From Tissierella sp. (GTDB taxonomy: Bacteria > Bacillota > Clostridia > Tissierellales > Tissierellaceae): 64,000 bases of DNA. The number at the start of each line of letters is the position of its first letter. Within the stretch, counting starts at the first letter, position 1. A model generated the notes under the pieces. The model had not been told where the DNA came from, ran no database searches, and saw nothing but the letters and a program-made list of their open reading frames with translations. Location: positions 186,001-250,000 of the forward strand of contig NZ_JAVKTS010000004.1 of NCBI RefSeq assembly GCF_031460495.1. The letters run 5' to 3'. Of the stretch, positions 34,675 through 43,373 are shown piece after piece. Made by a program: the position numbers and the translations under genes.

Positions 34675-36147
34675 TTGAACATTTTGATACAAAAATTTAA
34701 AGATGTAACACTAGCAGTATTTCCAATTACTATCATTGTACTAATACTGAATTTCACAGTAGCTCCCATAGGAGCAAACTTAATGTGGAAGTTTGTCGTT
34801 GGAGCCATATTTATTATATTGGGATTGTCCATATTTTTATTTGGAGTTGATTTAGGAATTCAACCTATAGGTGCACTTATGGGTTCATCTCTTACAAGAA
34901 AGAAAAGATTATGGATGATAATTGTATTTGGATTTCTTCTTGGATTTCTTATTAATGTTGCAGAACCAGATTTGTTGATTTTAGCAAGACAGGTAAGCGA
35001 AGTTACTTCTGGAGCACTGCCTCAAACTAGCATCGTAGTTGTAGTTTCAATTGGAGTAGGCTTATTAGTTGTAGTAGGATTAACTAGGATAATATTTAGA
35101 GTACCGTTAAATAAGCTTTTGACAGTATTATATGGGATAATATTCTTGTTAGTACTATTGGCGCCTGGAGCATTTTTAGGTATAGCTTTTGATTCAGGTG
35201 GAGCTACAACTGGTTCTATGACAGTACCTTTTATTCTTGCTTTGGGATTAGGAGTATCATCAACTCAAGGGGGAAAAGAATCTGAAGAAGACAGCTTTGG
35301 ACTAGTGGGGGTAGCCTCTACAGGACCTATGATTGCAGTTCTTATCATGAGTTTATTGTCTGGTATAAAATCTTTAACAGGGAGTTTGCCATATAATGCT
35401 GCTAGTACAAGTGGTATAATAATTCCTTTCTTAAAACAAATTCCTACATTGATAATAGAAGTTACATTGGCTATGATTCCATTAATAATAATGTTTATTA
35501 TATTTCAAATCATATTTTTCAAACTAACAAAAAAACAACTTAATAAGATTTTCAAAGGGTTACTTTATACATTTATTGGATTTGTACTATTTTTAACTGG
35601 TGTAAATGCAGGATTTATGGAAGCAGGGTCTGCAATAGGCTATGTTGCAGCATCTCTTGATAACAACTGGATTGTTATTCCTATTGGATTTATCTTAGGA
35701 TTTGCTGTAATATTTGCAGAACCAGCAGTGTATGTATTAAATGAGCAGATAGAAGAGGTTACTTCTGGACATATTAAGAAGAAAGTAATATTATATACAT
35801 TATCAATAGGAGTTGCCGTTGCAGTTGCTCTTTCTATGGTAAGAATATTAATACCTGGTATTAAATTATGGCATTATATTGTCCCAGGGTATTTATTAGC
35901 AGTAATTTTATCATATTTTGCGCCTAAGATATTTGTGGGTATCGCCTTTGATTCAGGTGGCGTAGCCTCTGGACCAATGACAGCTACATTTATACTAGCT
36001 TTTGCTCAAGGTGTAGCGGAAGCTGTTGAGGGAGCAGATGTTTTAATGGACGCTTTTGGAGTAATATCTATGGTAGCGTTAACACCTTTAATTGCAATAC
36101 AGATATTAGGATTAATATATGAGCGTAAGTCTGCGAAAAGGAGTTGA
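34675..36147 (+). CDS. DUF1538 membrane protein, putative transporter
   Basis: A 490-aa integral membrane protein of the DUF1538 family with about twelve or more hydrophobic segments. It is an internal duplication: GIAFDSGG occurs near residues 169 and 422, each followed by a GSMT/GPMT...FILA stretch, and AEP...EEVTSG-type strings occur near residues 96 and 349 with the same 253-residue offset. Two related halves suggest a pseudo-twofold channel or carrier. A TTG start is used; AAGGA lies upstream at a rather long spacing. The P-II gene follows after 5 bp, implying that a nucleotide or metabolite sensor gates it (inference). Confidence 0.85.
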   Translation: MNILIQKFKDVTLAVFPITIIVLILNFTVAPIGANLMWKFVVGAIFIILGLSIFLFGVDLGIQPIGALMGSSLTRKKRLWMIIVFGFLLGFLINVAEPDLLILARQVSEVTSGALPQTSIVVVVSIGVGLLVVVGLTRIIFRVPLNKLLTVLYGIIFLLVLLAPGAFLGIAFDSGGATTGSMTVPFILALGLGVSSTQGGKESEEDSFGLVGVASTGPMIAVLIMSLLSGIKSLTGSLPYNAASTSGIIIPFLKQIPTLIIEVTLAMIPLIIMFIIFQIIFFKLTKKQLNKIFKGLLYTFIGFVLFLTGVNAGFMEAGSAIGYVAASLDNNWIVIPIGFILGFAVIFAEPAVYVLNEQIEEVTSGHIKKKVILYTLSIGVAVAVALSMVRILIPGIKLWHYIVPGYLLAVILSYFAPKIFVGIAFDSGGVASGPMTATFILAFAQGVAEAVEGADVLMDAFGVISMVALTPLIAIQILGLIYERKSAKRS

Positions 36148-36152
36148 TATAG

Positions 36153-36839
36153 ATGAATTCAGATATGTTAAATACGGACAAAGTTCTTTCTGTAGTAATT
36201 GTTAACCTAGGTATAGGAAGCAAGGTTTTAAAAGAACTAAAAAAAATAGGGGTAGCAGGTGGAACTATTTTTTTAGGAAGAGGAACTGTTAAGAATCATA
36301 TTTTAGAGTTATTAGGATTAGATGAAGCAAAAAAAGAGATTGTAATAATGATTGCAAAAAAACAACTAGAAGATAAAATTCATGAAGTTATAACGGAAAA
36401 ATTCCATCTAGACAAGCCGAATCATGGAATAGTGTTTTCTAAACCTATAAGTAGGACACTTGGTGTGAGAAGCAATCCTACGAATGATAGCGATTCAATA
36501 ATTGGAGGGAAGAATGATATGAAATATGAAGTGATATATACTATCGTTGAGAGAGGCTTAGGTGCTGAAGTTGTAGATGCAGCTACTTCAGCAGGAGCAA
36601 GAGGAGCGACTATAATAAACGCAAGAGGATCAGGTATTCATGAAAGCAGTATGTTCTTCTCAATGAATATTGAACCAGAGAAAGAAATCGTTATGATAAT
36701 AATTGAGAAAGAAAAATCAGACAAGATAATTAATGCTATAGAAGATACTATGCATATAGATGAGCCTGGAAAAGGTATATTATTTTCCATGGATGTTAAT
36801 AAAGTTTCAGGACTATATAAAGATGAAGATTTAAACTAA
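36153..36839 (+). CDS. Tandem P-II (GlnB-like) signalling protein
   Basis: A 228-aa protein made of two P-II-like ferredoxin-fold domains, about residues 8-105 and 124-222. Each keeps the B-loop-type region (GGTIFLGRGT; GATIINARGS) and a C-terminal KPNHGIVFS or PGKGILFS strand like the C-loop of GlnB. Single P-II domains trimerise around ATP sites, so a fused pair would have to assemble differently. AGGAG precedes the ATG. It is cotranscribed with the DUF1538 membrane protein, resembling other P-II regulator and transporter pairs. Confidence 0.85.
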   Translation: MNSDMLNTDKVLSVVIVNLGIGSKVLKELKKIGVAGGTIFLGRGTVKNHILELLGLDEAKKEIVIMIAKKQLEDKIHEVITEKFHLDKPNHGIVFSKPISRTLGVRSNPTNDSDSIIGGKNDMKYEVIYTIVERGLGAEVVDAATSAGARGATIINARGSGIHESSMFFSMNIEPEKEIVMIIIEKEKSDKIINAIEDTMHIDEPGKGILFSMDVNKVSGLYKDEDLN

Positions 36840-36851
36840 GTTTTATACTTA

Positions 36852-36888
36852 TAGCCAGCCAGGATAATTTATCCTGGCTGTTTTTTAA
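36852..36888 (+). terminator. Terminator after the P-II gene
   Basis: CAGCCAGGATAA pairs with TTATCCTGGCTG, followed by TTTTTT. Confidence 0.92.
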
Positions 36889-36898
36889 ATGAAATATG

Positions 36899-37210
36899 CT
36901 ATCCAAGGAATTCAGGGTTTTGAACAAGATCAGATCGTATAGATTTTTGTAAAATTGTAAATTGAAATTTTGTATTATTACTATTTAAATCACATGGATA
37001 TTTTGCTCCACACTCTTCACATATAATATATTCCTTACTATTAAGTTGTTCTCTATTATCAAATAGGAAAGGTAGCACATCGGTTTCCCAACTCAACTCA
37101 TTAGTGAGGGGAGTATTCAGCTTATATGAGTATAAAAAAGTAGCCTCTCTTTTAACTTCGAAATGTACTCCATTACATTTAGGGCAAACTAAGTATTTGT
37201 CAATATTCAT
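36899..37210 (-). CDS. Hypothetical zinc-ribbon protein
   Basis: A 103-aa protein with two Cys-x2-Cys pairs, VCPKCNG near residue 10 and ICEECGAKYP near residue 67, which can form one structural zinc site. The region between is polar with no membrane segment, and the family is not recognised. It lies alone on the minus strand between two plus-strand operons. The start at 37210 was chosen because AAAGGA is 8 nt upstream; the longer frame begins inside that site. Confidence 0.7.
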   Translation of the reverse strand: MNIDKYLVCPKCNGVHFEVKREATFLYSYKLNTPLTNELSWETDVLPFLFDNREQLNSKEYIICEECGAKYPCDLNSNNTKFQFTILQKSIRSDLVQNPEFLG

Positions 37211-37396
37211 AAGTATCATCCTTTCTATATAGAGTAGGGATTTTGTGGTTTCTTAATATTATTACCATTTGGATGATTATATATTATAAAAATATAAAGA
37301 ATGTAATAAATATTATATTGTAACTCATATCTTATAGTAATAATCATAGAGTAGAATTGCATAAAAACAAAACTATTCGAATAATCAAAATATTCA

Positions 37397-37425
37397 TTTA
37401 CTTTAATATATGGATGTAGTATAAT
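37397..37425 (+). promoter_or_regulatory. Candidate promoter of the NSS transporter
   Basis: TTTACT at 37397-37402, a 17-bp spacer and TATAAT at 37420-37425, 45 bp before the start codon. Confidence 0.6.
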
Positions 37426-37469
37426 TTATTAAACCCATAAGTAAATTATAAAAATAAAGGAGGGGCATT

Positions 37470-38840
37470 ATGGATAATAAGACTAGAGGTCAAGAAGACA
37501 GGGGGTCTTGGGGGTCGAGTTTTGGATTTATTATGGCAGCAGCAGGTTCAGCAGTTGGATTAGGTAACCTATGGAAGTTTCCTTATTTAGCTGGTAAAAA
37601 TGGTGGTGCTGTATTTGTTGTAGTATACCTTTTGATGGTTGTATTTGTTGGATTTACTATGATGTTAGGCGAAATGATCATTGGTAGAAAAACACAATTA
37701 GATCCTTATGGGGCATATAAGAAATTAAACAAAAACTGGGGTTTTTTAGGTTCAATTGGTATTTTAACTGCATTTTTAATTTTATCTTTTTATTCTGTAG
37801 TAGGTGGATGGGTTATCAAGTATATCGTAGCAACATTATTAGGATCTATTGGAGCAGATAAAGCTGCATACTTTACTGGATTTATAGGCGGTTCTATTGA
37901 ACCTTTGGTTTATCATGGAATATTTATGATTTTAACAGTAGCTATAGTATTTAAAGGAATATCTGGTGGAATAGAAAAGGCAAGTAAGATAATGATGCCA
38001 GCACTTTTCATTATGCTCATAATTGTTGCTATAAGATCAGTAACTCTTCCTGGAGCTTCAGCAGGTTTATCTTATTATTTAAAACCTGATTTTAGTAAGT
38101 TTAACGCAAGGGTTCTAGTGGATGCTTTAGGGCAAGTATTCTTCTCCTTATCACTAGGTATGGGGGCATTGATTACCTATGGTAGTTACCTAAAAGGTGA
38201 CGAAAATTTAGAGAGAAATGCTTTAATAATACCTGCACTGGACACATCAGTAGCATTATTAGCAGGTTTTGCTGTTTTACCAGCAGTATTTGCTTTTGGA
38301 TTTGAACCTACTCAAGGTGCTGGACTCATGTTTGTAACTTTACCAGCAGTATTTGATGCCATGCCTTTTGGGGCTGTGTTTGGTGTTATCTTTTTTGTTT
38401 TAGTGTTCTTCGCAGCAATTACTTCAGCTATTTCATTACTTGAAGTTGCTACTTCTTATGGTATTGATCAACGTAAATGGTCTAGAACTAAATCAGTTAC
38501 CATATTTTCGTCCCTAATGTTTATAATAGGTATATTTGCTTCTTTATCAAATGGACCTATGGCAGACTTTAAGGTGCCGCTATTTAACAAAGGTATTTTT
38601 GATACTTTAGATGTCTTTACATCCAATATATTGATGCCTGTTGGAGGGCTATTGATGGCAATATTCATAGGGTATATTTGGGGTGTAGATGAAGCAATTG
38701 CAGAGATAAAGAAAAGCCCAGGAGTAAAATTCAAACTTGAAAAACTTTGGGTAATATTAATTAAATATGTTGCACCTATTGCTGTATTTATAGTATTGGC
38801 AAGTTCATTAGGATGGTTAGATAAATTTTTAGGCGAATAA
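37470..38840 (+). CDS. Neurotransmitter:sodium symporter (NSS) family transporter
   Basis: A 456-aa sodium-coupled amino acid transporter of the LeuT fold. TM1 carries the sodium and substrate site GSAVGLGNLWKFPYLAGKNG (about residues 27-46), and TM6 has FFSLSLGMGALITYGSYL. Around eleven membrane segments can be counted, as in the MhsT/Tyt1 bacterial branch. The substrate is probably a neutral amino acid but cannot be read from sequence. AAAGGAGG precedes the ATG. It is a single gene with its own promoter and terminator. Confidence 0.92.
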   Translation: MDNKTRGQEDRGSWGSSFGFIMAAAGSAVGLGNLWKFPYLAGKNGGAVFVVVYLLMVVFVGFTMMLGEMIIGRKTQLDPYGAYKKLNKNWGFLGSIGILTAFLILSFYSVVGGWVIKYIVATLLGSIGADKAAYFTGFIGGSIEPLVYHGIFMILTVAIVFKGISGGIEKASKIMMPALFIMLIIVAIRSVTLPGASAGLSYYLKPDFSKFNARVLVDALGQVFFSLSLGMGALITYGSYLKGDENLERNALIIPALDTSVALLAGFAVLPAVFAFGFEPTQGAGLMFVTLPAVFDAMPFGAVFGVIFFVLVFFAAITSAISLLEVATSYGIDQRKWSRTKSVTIFSSLMFIIGIFASLSNGPMADFKVPLFNKGIFDTLDVFTSNILMPVGGLLMAIFIGYIWGVDEAIAEIKKSPGVKFKLEKLWVILIKYVAPIAVFIVLASSLGWLDKFLGE

Positions 38841-38868
38841 TTTAATTAATAATTAAATAGGTAAATTG

Positions 38869-38908
38869 TAAACAGATAGAATTTGGATTATCCTTCTATC
38901 TGTTTTTA
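38869..38908 (+). terminator. Terminator after the NSS gene
   Basis: AAACAGATAGAA pairs with TTCTATCTGTTT around a 12-nt loop, then a T run. Confidence 0.88.
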
Positions 38909-39062
38909 TTTAATCAATAATATAAACCTCCACATATGGGAAAAAATGTAAACCCTTAGTTTGAAAATCATTTTTACTAATATGACATAAAAAACTTCTT
39001 TATAGAGAAGATAATATAAGAGAGTAGACTCTACTTCGAAAGAATTTAAAGGAGGTCTGTAT

Positions 39063-39335
39063 ATGTTATATAACAATATTATAGAAAAGAGAGCAGTAAA
39101 TGGAGGTCAGCATAGTGTAGTTTTGGAGATTTCAGCCAAGGATTATGATCAGGTTTTTGATGAATATAATAATGAAGTAGCAACAGAAATTATAAAATAT
39201 CATCTAGTCAATAGAGGTGATGACGGAAGAGCATCAGATGTTCAAATTAAGCATGAAAATAATAGTGATATTATAAGGATTTATGCAAACATCAATTATT
39301 TGGGCAATGATCATACTGGATATGGAATACATTAA
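39063..39335 (+). CDS. Hypothetical protein, 90 aa
   Basis: A 90-aa soluble protein with an alternating pattern of strands and a helix (SAKDYDQVFDEYNNEVATEI). No membrane segment, cysteine pair or known motif was recognised. AAAGGAGG precedes the ATG and a terminator follows, so this is a real single-gene unit. The leader between 38909 and 39062 shows short self-complementary stretches such as AGAGTAGACTCTACT near 39022 but no clear riboswitch. Confidence 0.7.
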   Translation: MLYNNIIEKRAVNGGQHSVVLEISAKDYDQVFDEYNNEVATEIIKYHLVNRGDDGRASDVQIKHENNSDIIRIYANINYLGNDHTGYGIH

Positions 39336-39347
39336 CAGTAAAAAACA

Positions 39348-39375
39348 AGGGTACTCATAATCTTGAGTACCTTTA
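39348..39375 (+). terminator. Terminator after the 90-aa protein gene
   Basis: GGTACTCA pairs with TGAGTACC around TAATCT, followed by TTTATC. Confidence 0.75.
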
Positions 39376-39480
39376 TCATTGTAATAAAATATATCATTAA
39401 AAGAAGAAATAATGTATAATGTACAAGAGGTAATATTGGATAAATTCAATATTTCTAGGATAACATAATGGAGGTCACAG

Positions 39481-40833
39481 ATGAAACAACTTCTAAAGGA
39501 CAAGAATTTTTTAAAGGACATGCTAAGAATAGCAATTCCTATTGCATTACAAAATCTAATAACTTCTTCACTTAACATGTTGGATACATTGATGATATCA
39601 GGATTAGGAAAATCAAGTATAGCTGCTGTAGGACTTGCAAATCAACTATTCTTTTTTTATGCCTTAATAATTTTTGGAATTAATAGTGGTTCATCAATTT
39701 TTATTTCTCAATTTTGGGGAAAAAAAGATACTGCAAACATAAAGAAAATTTTAGGGTTAGCAGTAAGTCTAAGTGCTGTAGTAGGTTTAGTATTTACTAT
39801 AATAGCACTTTTCTATCCAGAGACAGTAATGAGGTTTTTCATTAAAGAGGCTGTGGTAGTAAAATTAGGTAGTGAATATCTTAGAATTGTGTCTCTTTCT
39901 TATATAATAACTGGTGTTGGATTTGCATATAGCATAGCAGCCAGAAGTATAGGAAAGGCAAAAATGCCAATGATTGTATCAGCAATTTCTTTTGCAACCA
40001 ATGGAGTTTTTAATTATTTGCTTATCTTTGGTAAGTTTGGATTTCCGGAATTAGGTATAAGGGGTGCTGCCTATGGTACACTTATAGCAAGAATAGTTGA
40101 AATTTGCTTTATTCTTTATTTTGTATATAGGGATATAGAACCACTAGCAGCTAAATTTAAAGAATTAACGGATTGGTCAAAGGAATTTATAGCTAGATAT
40201 CTTAAGACTACTTATCCAGTAATAATTAATGAAACATTATGGGCTCTTGGGCAAGTAATGTATTCAGTTGCTTATGCAAGGATAGGAGAGGAGGCAACGG
40301 CAGCAGTACAAATTGCCACTACTATACAAAATGTTTTCTTTGTACTTGTAAGGGGACTGGCAAATGCATGTACTGTTATGATTGGCAATAAAATAGGTGG
40401 TGAAGATGAAGGAGAGGCATATAATTATGCTATTCAATTTCTAACTATGTCAACTATAGCTGGTTTAGTATTAGGAACAATTATGATCCTAACTCCTGAT
40501 TTAACATTGAAATTATTTATAAGTTTAGAGCCAGATGTATATAATTTATCAAAAAAACTATTAATTGTTGGAGGATTATTTTGCTTTGTAAGGACATTTA
40601 ACTCGACTTTAATAGTAGGTGTACTTAGAGGTGGGGGAGATACAACATTCTCTATGTATTTAGAGATGGGAGCAGTATGGTTAGTCGGTGTACCATTAGC
40701 TTTTATGGGAGCTCTGTTTTTCCATTTCCCTGTCCATATTGTTTTTATATTAGTTTCTTTTGAAGAAGTAGTTAAGGCAATCTTGGGATTGCCAAGAGTC
40801 AAATCTAAAAAGTGGATAAGAAATGTAACATAA
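39481..40833 (+). CDS. MATE family efflux transporter
   Basis: A 450-aa multidrug and toxic-compound extrusion family protein with twelve hydrophobic segments in two six-helix halves. The N-terminal half has AIPIALQNLITSSLNMLDTLMI-type sequence with the MATE-typical N-L-x-D-T arrangement in TM1-2, and FGINSGSSIFISQFWG follows. The substrate cannot be predicted. ATG is preceded by GGAGG at 39470-39474. The thioesterase gene follows after 32 bp and could be cotranscribed. Confidence 0.9.
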   Translation: MKQLLKDKNFLKDMLRIAIPIALQNLITSSLNMLDTLMISGLGKSSIAAVGLANQLFFFYALIIFGINSGSSIFISQFWGKKDTANIKKILGLAVSLSAVVGLVFTIIALFYPETVMRFFIKEAVVVKLGSEYLRIVSLSYIITGVGFAYSIAARSIGKAKMPMIVSAISFATNGVFNYLLIFGKFGFPELGIRGAAYGTLIARIVEICFILYFVYRDIEPLAAKFKELTDWSKEFIARYLKTTYPVIINETLWALGQVMYSVAYARIGEEATAAVQIATTIQNVFFVLVRGLANACTVMIGNKIGGEDEGEAYNYAIQFLTMSTIAGLVLGTIMILTPDLTLKLFISLEPDVYNLSKKLLIVGGLFCFVRTFNSTLIVGVLRGGGDTTFSMYLEMGAVWLVGVPLAFMGALFFHFPVHIVFILVSFEEVVKAILGLPRVKSKKWIRNVT

Positions 40834-40865
40834 TTACAATCGAGAAGTAAGGAGTTGATAGGATA

Positions 40866-41609
40866 ATGAGCAAATTTAGAAAATCTTTTGAAATAACATT
40901 TTATGAATCCGATAAAAATAAAAAAGCTACACCATTATCTATATTAACCTATCTAGGAGAAACCTCAGGAGCTCATACAGATAATATGGGATTTGATATA
41001 GATAATCTACAAAGTAGAAATTATGGATGGATGCTAAATAGATGGAAAGTAAGAATAGATAGATATCCAGAGGTAAAAGAGAAAATTATAATTGAAACAT
41101 GGACATCGGGTATAGATAAGTTTTTTGCTACTCGAGAGTTCATTATATATGATAACAATGATATAGAGATCGGTCGAGCATCTTCACTATGGATATTCAT
41201 TGATATATCTAAGAAAAGGCCCATAAGAATTCCAACTGAGTTTTATGAGGCTGCAAATCCTATAGAAGAAAGAGCCTTTAATAATTTTACTGATTTTAAA
41301 ATTGATATGAACATTACTGATTACATTGATTTTCATGTGAGGCGATCTGATATCGACTATAACAACCATGTGAATAATACCAAGTACTTAGCATGGATGA
41401 TAGAAAGCATTCCAGACTTTGTTTTTGAAAATTATAGGCTTCATGAGTTTGAAATATTATATAAGAAAGAAGCAATATATGGTAATACTATATTATCAGG
41501 TTGTAAGGAGCTAGATGATTTAATAGATAAGCCTCATTTTATGCATAGTATTATGGATAGGGATATTAACGAAAATCATGCTATGGGTATGACTAAGTGG
41601 ATAATATAA
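40866..41609 (+). CDS. Acyl-ACP thioesterase (FatA-like)
   Basis: A 247-aa double hot-dog thioesterase of the plant FatA/B-like bacterial family, releasing fatty acids from acyl carrier protein. The first hot-dog holds SGAHTDNMGFDIDNLQ and WMLNRWKVRI; the second contains the catalytic-site stretch SDIDYNNHVNNTKYLAWM near residue 160. Length is normal. It is preceded by the MATE gene and followed by a bidirectional terminator. Fatty acid synthesis genes are not in the window. Confidence 0.9.
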   Translation: MSKFRKSFEITFYESDKNKKATPLSILTYLGETSGAHTDNMGFDIDNLQSRNYGWMLNRWKVRIDRYPEVKEKIIIETWTSGIDKFFATREFIIYDNNDIEIGRASSLWIFIDISKKRPIRIPTEFYEAANPIEERAFNNFTDFKIDMNITDYIDFHVRRSDIDYNNHVNNTKYLAWMIESIPDFVFENYRLHEFEILYKKEAIYGNTILSGCKELDDLIDKPHFMHSIMDRDINENHAMGMTKWII

Positions 41610-41645
41610 AAAAAGTTAGGTAATTTAACCTAACTTTTTTATATT
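41609..41645. terminator. Bidirectional terminator
   Basis: AAAAAAGTTAGGT pairs with ACCTAACTTTTTT between the convergent thioesterase gene and the minus-strand P-loop-like gene. Confidence 0.9.
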
Positions 41646-42141
41646 ATCCTTTAAAATCCACTTTAACTACTTTACCTTTTTCATCTAAACTCATTGTTGT
41701 AACCTTAGTTAACTTTGGTACATCATTAATTTTAGCACATTCTAATAAGTGGTATACTTTTGAAGTATCTCCTGTTTGCTTATAAACATCTCTTAGTAAT
41801 TTTAAAATTGAATATGGATGCTCTGGTTCTTTTAGAGTTACAAAGGATGTATTTGGTTTTGCCATTGCTTCACCAATTAGTTTTTCGAAATCTAAATTAT
41901 CTAAGCCAGGGATAAGAAAATATTCAACATCATTATTTAAATCATCAAATCCTTTTACCTGTAATGACTTAAAACTACCTTTTGCTACTGCCATTAAAGT
42001 AGCCATCAAAGGCCTAATGCCTGCAGATCTATGTCCAGACACTATAATTGATTCTTTTCTATTAATAGCTTCTTCAATAAAATTGCCTTCTGCTTCTGTC
42101 ATAAACTCTTGAGTTACATACTTTTGAATCATTGTATTCAA
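41644..42141 (-). CDS. Hypothetical protein resembling a degenerate secretion-type P-loop ATPase
   Basis: A 165-aa protein of no certain family. The stretch SIIVSGHRSAGIRPLMATL near residue 33 has the layout of a Walker A loop (GxxxxG), but the expected Lys-Ser/Thr is replaced by Ile-Arg. The following strand-helix pattern and a C-terminal TTMSLDEKGKVVKVDF resemble PilT/CpaF-type ATPases. It probably cannot hydrolyse ATP. It lies alone on the minus strand; TTG at 42141 was used because GGAGCG is well spaced for it. An ATG three codons later is the alternative. Confidence 0.6.
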   Translation of the reverse strand: MNTMIQKYVTQEFMTEAEGNFIEEAINRKESIIVSGHRSAGIRPLMATLMAVAKGSFKSLQVKGFDDLNNDVEYFLIPGLDNLDFEKLIGEAMAKPNTSFVTLKEPEHPYSILKLLRDVYKQTGDTSKVYHLLECAKINDVPKLTKVTTMSLDEKGKVVKVDFKG

Positions 42142-42361
42142 TTTAATCGCTCCTTATTAATTATTTTGATTAATGATATAAGTTTATTTTGCATTATTAT
42201 AATACCATTAACAGAATCTAAATGAAAGTTTAGTTATATTTCAAACAAACTATAATACTCTATATAATTCTACCCAATTTATGATAAAATAAATATATTA
42301 AAGAATTAATAAATGAAAATATAATAATTATTAATAATATTATTATAAATAGGGAGGCTGA

Positions 42362-42811
42362 ATGGTGAAAATCAAAATGGAAAGACAAAAGCGTATAGCT
42401 CTTATTGCTCACGATAATAAAAAGGATGATCTACTAGATTGGGTAAAAGAAAATAAAGATATTTTATCAAAACATTTTTTGTGTGGAACTGGCACTACTG
42501 CGAAGATAATATCTGAAGGTGTAGATTTACCAGTTAGAGCTTTTAAATCAGGACCTTTAGGAGGAGATCAACAAATAGGTGCTCGTATAGTTGAGGGAAA
42601 TATTGATATGATGATCTTTTTTTGGGATCCTCTTGAAGCACAGCCTCATGACCCAGATGTCAAAGCATTACTTAGAATTGCAGTTCTATACGACATTCCT
42701 GTTGCACACAATAGATCATCTGCCAGCTTTATTTTATCTTCTCCATATATGGAACGGGATTATGAAAGGGAAATCATCCTTGGTTTCACCCAAGTAGACG
42801 ATTCAAAATAA
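42362..42811 (+). CDS. mgsA: Methylglyoxal synthase
   Basis: A 149-aa enzyme converting dihydroxyacetone phosphate to methylglyoxal and phosphate, a bypass that relieves phosphate limitation in glycolysis. Phosphate-binding and catalytic motifs are seen: [32 protein letters not shown] with the catalytic aspartate, and [20 protein letters not shown]. Length is normal. GGGAGG precedes the ATG; a GTG at 42365 is equally well placed. It is a single gene in an AT-rich neighbourhood. Confidence 0.95.
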   Translation: MVKIKMERQKRIALIAHDNKKDDLLDWVKENKDILSKHFLCGTGTTAKIISEGVDLPVRAFKSGPLGGDQQIGARIVEGNIDMMIFFWDPLEAQPHDPDVKALLRIAVLYDIPVAHNRSSASFILSSPYMERDYEREIILGFTQVDDSK

Positions 42812-42877
42812 AAGTTTAAAAATAATCTGATTATTAATAAAATTATTTCTTATTTTAAAAAAACTTTTAAAATATAG

Positions 42878-42906
42878 TTGCAATCTGGAAAAAAGTATGA
42901 TAGTAT
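42878..42906 (+). promoter_or_regulatory. Candidate cold-shock gene promoter with long leader
   Basis: TTGCAA at 42878-42883, a 17-bp spacer and TAGTAT at 42901-42906. It would leave a leader of about 140 nt before the cold-shock gene, a length typical of temperature-responsive csp mRNAs. Confidence 0.5.
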
Positions 42907-43050
42907 ATGGTTGTAGCTTTAATTCAGAAGTAAATAATTAATACACAATAATTTCTATAGGTTCAGAAGTTTATCTGCATATAGTGAAGAAATTTTATTG
43001 TTGGTATTTTTACAGAGAATTAAAGAAATAAAATTTCGGAGGTATATGCA

Positions 43051-43248
43051 ATGAAAGGTACAGTAAAATGGTTTAATGCAGAAAAAGGATTTGGATTTAT
43101 TACAACAGAAGAAGGAAACGATGTATTCGCTCACTTCTCACAAATTAACAAAGATGGATTCAAAACTTTAGAAGAAGGCCAAGAAGTTTCATTCAACGTT
43201 GTTGAAGGCGCTAAAGGTCTACAAGCTGAAAACATAGAAATTGTCTAG
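43051..43248 (+). CDS. Cold-shock protein (CspA family)
   Basis: A 65-aa single cold-shock domain, an RNA chaperone. RNP1 is KGFGFIT and RNP2 is VFAHF; the N-terminus [13 protein letters not shown] is canonical. CGGAGG precedes the ATG. Codon use is stronger than in its neighbours, as expected of a highly expressed gene. A long leader and a terminator bracket it as a single-gene unit. Confidence 0.97.
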   Translation: MKGTVKWFNAEKGFGFITTEEGNDVFAHFSQINKDGFKTLEEGQEVSFNVVEGAKGLQAENIEIV

Positions 43249-43263
43249 TTAAATAGATACTCA

Positions 43264-43298
43264 AACCTCTTGGAGATTAATCTCTAAGAGGTTTTCTG
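43264..43298 (+). terminator. Terminator after the cold-shock gene
   Basis: AAACCTCTTGGAGAT with ATCTCTAAGAGGTTTT form a stem with one small bulge 15 bp after the stop. Confidence 0.85.
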
Positions 43299-43373
43299 TT
43301 GTTGACAACAAAAATGCTATATGATAACTTATTAGAAGTAAATATTCTAAAATTTATATAAAGGAGAGTACAT

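Noticed and set aside
39234-39578. 114-codon minus-strand frame over the 90-aa gene and MATE start
   Set aside because: It crosses a terminator and two real gene ends and has no ribosome site.
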